Below, in pieces: positions 60,373-64,000 of a DNA stretch of 64,000 bases (position 1 is its first letter; each line of letters starts with the position of its first letter). Source of the DNA: an uncultured Ruminococcus sp. (lineage in GTDB: Bacteria; Bacillota; Clostridia; Oscillospirales; Ruminococcaceae); NCBI GenBank assembly GCA_910584195.1, contig CAJTYV010000004.1, positions 1 through 64,000 of the forward strand. Direction: 5' to 3'. The position numbers and the translations under genes were made by a program. A model generated the notes under the pieces. The model was not told the origin of the DNA. It did no database searches and was given only the letters and a program-made list of their open reading frames with translations.

Positions 60373-61056
60373 ATGCGTATTTTGATCGTTGAAGATGAAA
60401 AAGACCTTGCCTATGTACTTTCTGAAACGCTGAAATTAGAAGGCTACAATATTGATATCGCAAATGACGGGGAATACGGTCTTGACTGTGCGTTAACCGG
60501 CGTGTATGATCTTATTATTTTAGACGTGATGCTGCCGAAAATAAACGGTTTTGATGTCCTGAAACAACTTCGGACTGCAAACATTCACTCTGCTGTACTA
60601 ATGCTGACTGCTCGTTCCCAGATTGAGGATAAAGTGGAGGGATTGGACAGCGGTGCGGACGATTATCTTACAAAGCCTTTTATTACTAAGGAATTTCTTG
60701 CGAGAGTAAGGGCATTATGCCGACGCAGATCGAATGAATATGTTTCAGACAGACCTCAATTTGGCGACATCATCCTTGACACACCTCATCATGAACTGCA
60801 CTGCGGCGATAAGAGAATTATGCTTAGTAAAAAGGAGTATGACCTCATAGAATTGCTGATATTGAACAAAGGAAAAGTTATCGGAAAAGATGTCATGATT
60901 ACCAAGATATGGGGATATGAAACGGATGTTGAGTACAATTCCATTGAAGTATATATTTCTTTTCTAAGGAAGAAAATGAAAGCGCTGAATTCCGCAGTCA
61001 GCATACAGACTTCTCGTGGAGTCGGATATTTCCTTGCGGAGGATAAAAATGGATAA
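60373..61056 (+). CDS. OmpR-family response regulator
   Basis: A 227-residue regulator closely similar to the one at 36455-37141. The receiver domain has EDEKD, phosphoacceptor Asp in LIILDVMLPKING, MLTARS and YLTKPFITKE. The winged-helix output domain shows LSKKEYDLIELLILNKG and the identical TDVEYNSIEVYISFLRKK recognition region. That identity suggests related DNA targets. The ATG at 60373 has AAGGAG 8 nt upstream; a GTG three codons earlier is less well placed. The kinase gene overlaps its end by 8 bp. Confidence 0.93.
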   Translation: MRILIVEDEKDLAYVLSETLKLEGYNIDIANDGEYGLDCALTGVYDLIILDVMLPKINGFDVLKQLRTANIHSAVLMLTARSQIEDKVEGLDSGADDYLTKPFITKEFLARVRALCRRRSNEYVSDRPQFGDIILDTPHHELHCGDKRIMLSKKEYDLIELLILNKGKVIGKDVMITKIWGYETDVEYNSIEVYISFLRKKMKALNSAVSIQTSRGVGYFLAEDKNG

Positions 61057-62704
61057 AGCAATAAAAAAACTCCGCAAAAAATATATCATATCCGCATCAT
61101 TGATTGCATTTTCAGTTATTCTGCTTATGCTGATCCTTTTAAATGTAATTACATTCATTGTGTTCCGTTCTTCCGACCGCAATGCCCATGAAATGATCCA
61201 GCAAGCGGCGCATTCTTACGATTATAATACCGAAACTTTTCTCCTTTCGGATATGGAAACGAATAAGGACGGCGATCATATCATTCCCTGCGCCGTGGAT
61301 TCTATTGACAGCGTAACGCTTAAAGGTGAGATCACCGGTGAAAATCCTACACAGGGCTGGTACAGTGCAGGCGGCGGTCTGATGTACCAGCTGACAGTTG
61401 ACGGAACAGAAAAATTTGCCTATCGTGAATACACGTTCAACAAAAACACCAGTGAAGTTACAATTGATTTCAAGGATGACAGCACCTTGCGGTTTGAAGA
61501 GCGATCTCTGCTAAGCGAAAGCGGCGTGACTAAAGATAATTTTCTGGTATCAATTGTCTGGTGGTCTTCATCGGATGATGTTTCCCTGAAACTTGACAGC
61601 GTTACTGTTCACTACAATACCGATTTTACCAAAAGAAACATGATGCATATAAGCTATCAGGATCTATTCGGAGACGAGATTCCGACTGCGATTAGTGAAA
61701 CAAGCAGTTTCTTTCTTGTTTCTGATACCGATCGTCATCTGATTGCAGAATGTGCTGGAAATCTTCCCGCACATTTTGACAAACAGAAAATCTCGGATGT
61801 ATTGAATACAATATCCGGACGCAGCGGTACACTGAAAATCAATTCAGGTGTTTCCTATGCATACTCTGTTTCAGAAAAAAATGGGATTGTCGTTTATTCG
61901 TTGATACAAAACAGCAATACAAAAAGAGCGTCCATACAGGTTTTTGCCGTTTCCACGATTCTTGGGACTGTTATTTTCGCTCTTTTACTTTGCATTATCC
62001 TCTGTATTTCAAGAAGGATCATCGCTCCCATATCAGAAAGCTTTGAAAAACAAAAGCAGTTTATTTCCAATGCAGGACATGAATTGAAAACGCCTGTTAC
62101 TGTCATTTCTGCAACAACTGATCTGCTCGAGCGCAAGCACGGCAATGACCGCCTGCTTGATACGCTAAAAGCACAGTCTGAAAAAATGGGATGTCTGGTA
62201 GGAGAACTGCTGGAGCTTTCCAGACTTTCGGAAATGCCTGAAAATAAGACGCAGTTTTGCAGTTTTTCTATCAGCGATATTGTAAATCATATTGTTCTTT
62301 ACTTTGAAAGCCGTGCATTTGAGGAACAGCATGAACTCATTGCACATATCAGCGAAGGAATTTATCTGAACGGCGACCGTGTAAAAATAGAACGTCTTGC
62401 AGGCATTCTGCTGGACAACGCGCTGAAATATGCAGACGTAAAAAGTCCTGTTACGATTACTTTATCTGAAAATAAAGATAACGTGATTCTGACTTGTTCC
62501 AATCCGTGTGCCGACATGAAACAGGAACAGCTCCCCCGGCTGTTTGAACGATTTTATCGTGCAGAAGAATCTCACTTCAACGAAAAAGAGGGATTTGGGC
62601 TGGGATTGTCCATTGCACTGGCGATCACGGAACTGCATAAGGGAGAGATTTCGGTCTCACTTAATGACAATACAGTTATATTTAAAATTCACTTACCAAA
62701 ATAA
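61049..62704 (+). CDS. Second sensor histidine kinase with CBM-like ectodomain
   Basis: A 551-residue paralogue of the kinase at 34783. TM1 is at about 13-38. The CBM-like extracytoplasmic domain at 85-189 keeps W104 with AG three residues later, Y128, F141, W171-W172 and Y189. A second extracytoplasmic part lies at about 200-290. TM2 is at about 297-320. HisKA has His344 in NAGHELKTP; HATPase has N (DNALKYA) and GFGLGLSIAL. The ATG at 61049 follows GCGGAGG. The binding face is partly different from the first kinase, so the ligand may differ. It is followed within 14 bp by a CotH-family gene in the same direction. Confidence 0.88.
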   Translation: MDKAIKKLRKKYIISASLIAFSVILLMLILLNVITFIVFRSSDRNAHEMIQQAAHSYDYNTETFLLSDMETNKDGDHIIPCAVDSIDSVTLKGEITGENPTQGWYSAGGGLMYQLTVDGTEKFAYREYTFNKNTSEVTIDFKDDSTLRFEERSLLSESGVTKDNFLVSIVWWSSSDDVSLKLDSVTVHYNTDFTKRNMMHISYQDLFGDEIPTAISETSSFFLVSDTDRHLIAECAGNLPAHFDKQKISDVLNTISGRSGTLKINSGVSYAYSVSEKNGIVVYSLIQNSNTKRASIQVFAVSTILGTVIFALLLCIILCISRRIIAPISESFEKQKQFISNAGHELKTPVTVISATTDLLERKHGNDRLLDTLKAQSEKMGCLVGELLELSRLSEMPENKTQFCSFSISDIVNHIVLYFESRAFEEQHELIAHISEGIYLNGDRVKIERLAGILLDNALKYADVKSPVTITLSENKDNVILTCSNPCADMKQEQLPRLFERFYRAEESHFNEKEGFGLGLSIALAITELHKGEISVSLNDNTVIFKIHLPK

Positions 62705-62718
62705 CAGGAGGAATTATT

Positions 62719-64000
62719 ATGAATAATATGTTATCCGCTTTAACCGCTATTACACTAACGGTATGCATGTTACCTGCAATACCGTGCACCACAGCCAATG
62801 CTATAACTAACGATGAGATTGTTGACGAACAGCTTTCAATGCCCATTGTTTCCATTGATACGCTTGGCAACAGCGTAAATACGAAAGAAAGCTACACAGA
62901 TGCTAAAGTTACAATTTACGATGAAAACGGAACTATTGATACCCAAAATGCTGATATAGCCATCAGACTTCGTGGAAATGTTACGTTGAATCTTGATAAG
63001 AAAAGCTATCGGTTCAAATTTCCCAAAAAGACAAATCCCCTTAGTTTTGGTGACGGTGCAGCGAAGTCATGGAATTTGGTAGCAAATTATTATGACACTT
63101 CTTTGCTCAGAAATATGGCGGCATATCATTTAGGCGATATGCTCGACGGTATGCCGTATTCTGCAAACTGCCGCAGTGTAGAAGTTTATGTCAATGGAAC
63201 TTATCAGGGCGTTTATTTGATGACGGAAGCGGTCAACGTTGCAAAAAGCCGTATCAATATCACAGAAAATCCCGCACTGATTGAGGACAACGGTTATCTT
63301 GTGGAAATGTCATGGTACGACTGTGATTATCCTTTCTACGTGGAACATCAGCAGTATGATGTGAAAAGTGATCTTTCACCTGACGTTGAAATATCCAAAC
63401 AGCAGGTTGATTATATTTCCGGCTATATGGACGATGCGTTGAAAGCCCTGAAAAGCGGTAATAAGAAATCAGCAGAGCAATACATCGATATTGCTTCGCT
63501 GATCGATAATTATATTGCCAATGAAATATGCAAAAATGTGGATTCCGGCTGGGACAGCTATTATATTTCCAAGGACGCAGGCGGAAAATTAACGTTTAAT
63601 CCTATGTGGGATTATGACCTCGCACTTGGAAATTTCATTGATGTCAAGGGCATGGACGCAGAGGAAGGTCTGACCGTCTATAATGTTTCAAACTGTAACG
63701 CCAACTCCAATCAATGGCTTTGTTATGCGGTTCAGAACGATTGGTTCAGAAATGCAGTAACGCAACGCTGGCAAGAAGTTTATGAACGTGTAAAAACACT
63801 TCCGGAGTTTGTAACCATAGAAGCTGAAAAAAATGCGGCTTCTTATGAACGTAATTTCACCAAATGGAATACTCTTGGTAAAAAGGTATTTTCTGAACCG
63901 GACGAAATAGCAGAACTTACCACGCATAAAGCTCATGCTGATTATCTGAGCAGATGGCTTGAAAACCGCATTGCGTGGTTCAACACCTATTTTGCATCTG
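62719..64000 (+). CDS. CotH kinase family protein, truncated by the window edge
   Basis: An open frame from ATG 62719 (AGGAGG upstream) to the window end, 427 codons so far. A signal peptide (LTAITLTVCMLPAIPCTTANA) is followed by the CotH kinase domain: ADIAIRLRGNVTLNLDKKSY, SWNLVANYYDTSLLRNMAAY, VEVYVNGTYQGVYLMTEAVN and the metal/catalytic NPMWDYDLALGN at about residues 294-305. CotH proteins are atypical protein kinases in spore coats, and are also found with dockerins in ruminococci. Whether a dockerin follows is not visible. It is presumably co-transcribed with the two-component system. Confidence 0.85.
   Translation, partial: MNNMLSALTAITLTVCMLPAIPCTTANAITNDEIVDEQLSMPIVSIDTLGNSVNTKESYTDAKVTIYDENGTIDTQNADIAIRLRGNVTLNLDKKSYRFKFPKKTNPLSFGDGAAKSWNLVANYYDTSLLRNMAAYHLGDMLDGMPYSANCRSVEVYVNGTYQGVYLMTEAVNVAKSRINITENPALIEDNGYLVEMSWYDCDYPFYVEHQQYDVKSDLSPDVEISKQQVDYISGYMDDALKALKSGNKKSAEQYIDIASLIDNYIANEICKNVDSGWDSYYISKDAGGKLTFNPMWDYDLALGNFIDVKGMDAEEGLTVYNVSNCNANSNQWLCYAVQNDWFRNAVTQRWQEVYERVKTLPEFVTIEAEKNAASYERNFTKWNTLGKKVFSEPDEIAELTTHKAHADYLSRWLENRIAWFNTYFAS

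Overview
The window is typical of a low-GC, Gram-positive anaerobe of the ruminococcal (Oscillospiraceae) type, probably a fibre-degrading Ruminococcus. This is inferred from type I dockerins on at least four secreted proteins, a ruminococcal-style GH44 enzyme with its accessory module, a GH11-CBM22-dockerin-CE1 enzyme, Thr-rich linkers, a complete Rnf complex (rnfCDGEAB) and consensus SigA promoters with 17-bp spacers. No rRNA, CRISPR array or prophage was seen. There is one tRNA, Arg(CCU).

Layout. 1-11.5 kb (minus strand): methyltransferase, rarA, a nucleotide-salvage cluster (pyrophosphatase-like, cytidine deaminase, dCMP deaminase), glyA, an operon ending in a secreted dockerin protein, and aroB-aroA-aroC. 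11.7-19.3 kb (plus): a SurA-like lipoprotein, two tandem paralogous diguanylate cyclases with extracellular CBM22-like domains, a phosphoesterase, TspO, a 16-codon Cys-rich micro-gene with its own promoter, leader hairpin and terminator, and a small gene split by a 172-bp miniature transposon beside an HTH gene. 19.4-25 kb (minus): the Rnf operon ending in an iron-sulfur-flavoprotein-like gene. 25-29.5 kb (plus): a DacF-like protein without the catalytic Ser/Lys, an RNA methyltransferase, a CPBP protease and a Xer-type recombinase. 29.8-37.1 kb: the multimodular xylanase/esterase, the GH44 enzyme and a two-component system. 37.4-50.5 kb: two GT-C-like membrane proteins, a MATE/AraC divergent pair, a hybrid kinase, a SpoIID/peptidoglycan-binding cluster, tRNA-Arg and PduL. 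50.8-57.7 kb (minus): an operon mscS - phosphoesterase - two flavoproteins - small protein - rsmA - cobD-like gene. 57.8-64 kb: a dockerin-bearing CE2 esterase, repeat and IS remnants, and a second two-component system followed by a CotH-kinase-family gene cut by the window edge.

How the genes may work together. The strongest theme is fibre sensing. Both sensor kinases carry an extracellular domain that looks homologous to the accessory (CBM-like) module of the neighbouring GH44 enzyme. Two membrane diguanylate cyclases carry tandem CBM22-like ectodomains resembling the CBM22 of the GH11 enzyme. Together these suggest that binding modules from secreted plant-wall enzymes have been reused as receptors for phosphorelay and c-di-GMP signalling. 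At least three families of non-coding repeats, two of them MITE-like, are scattered between the genes.
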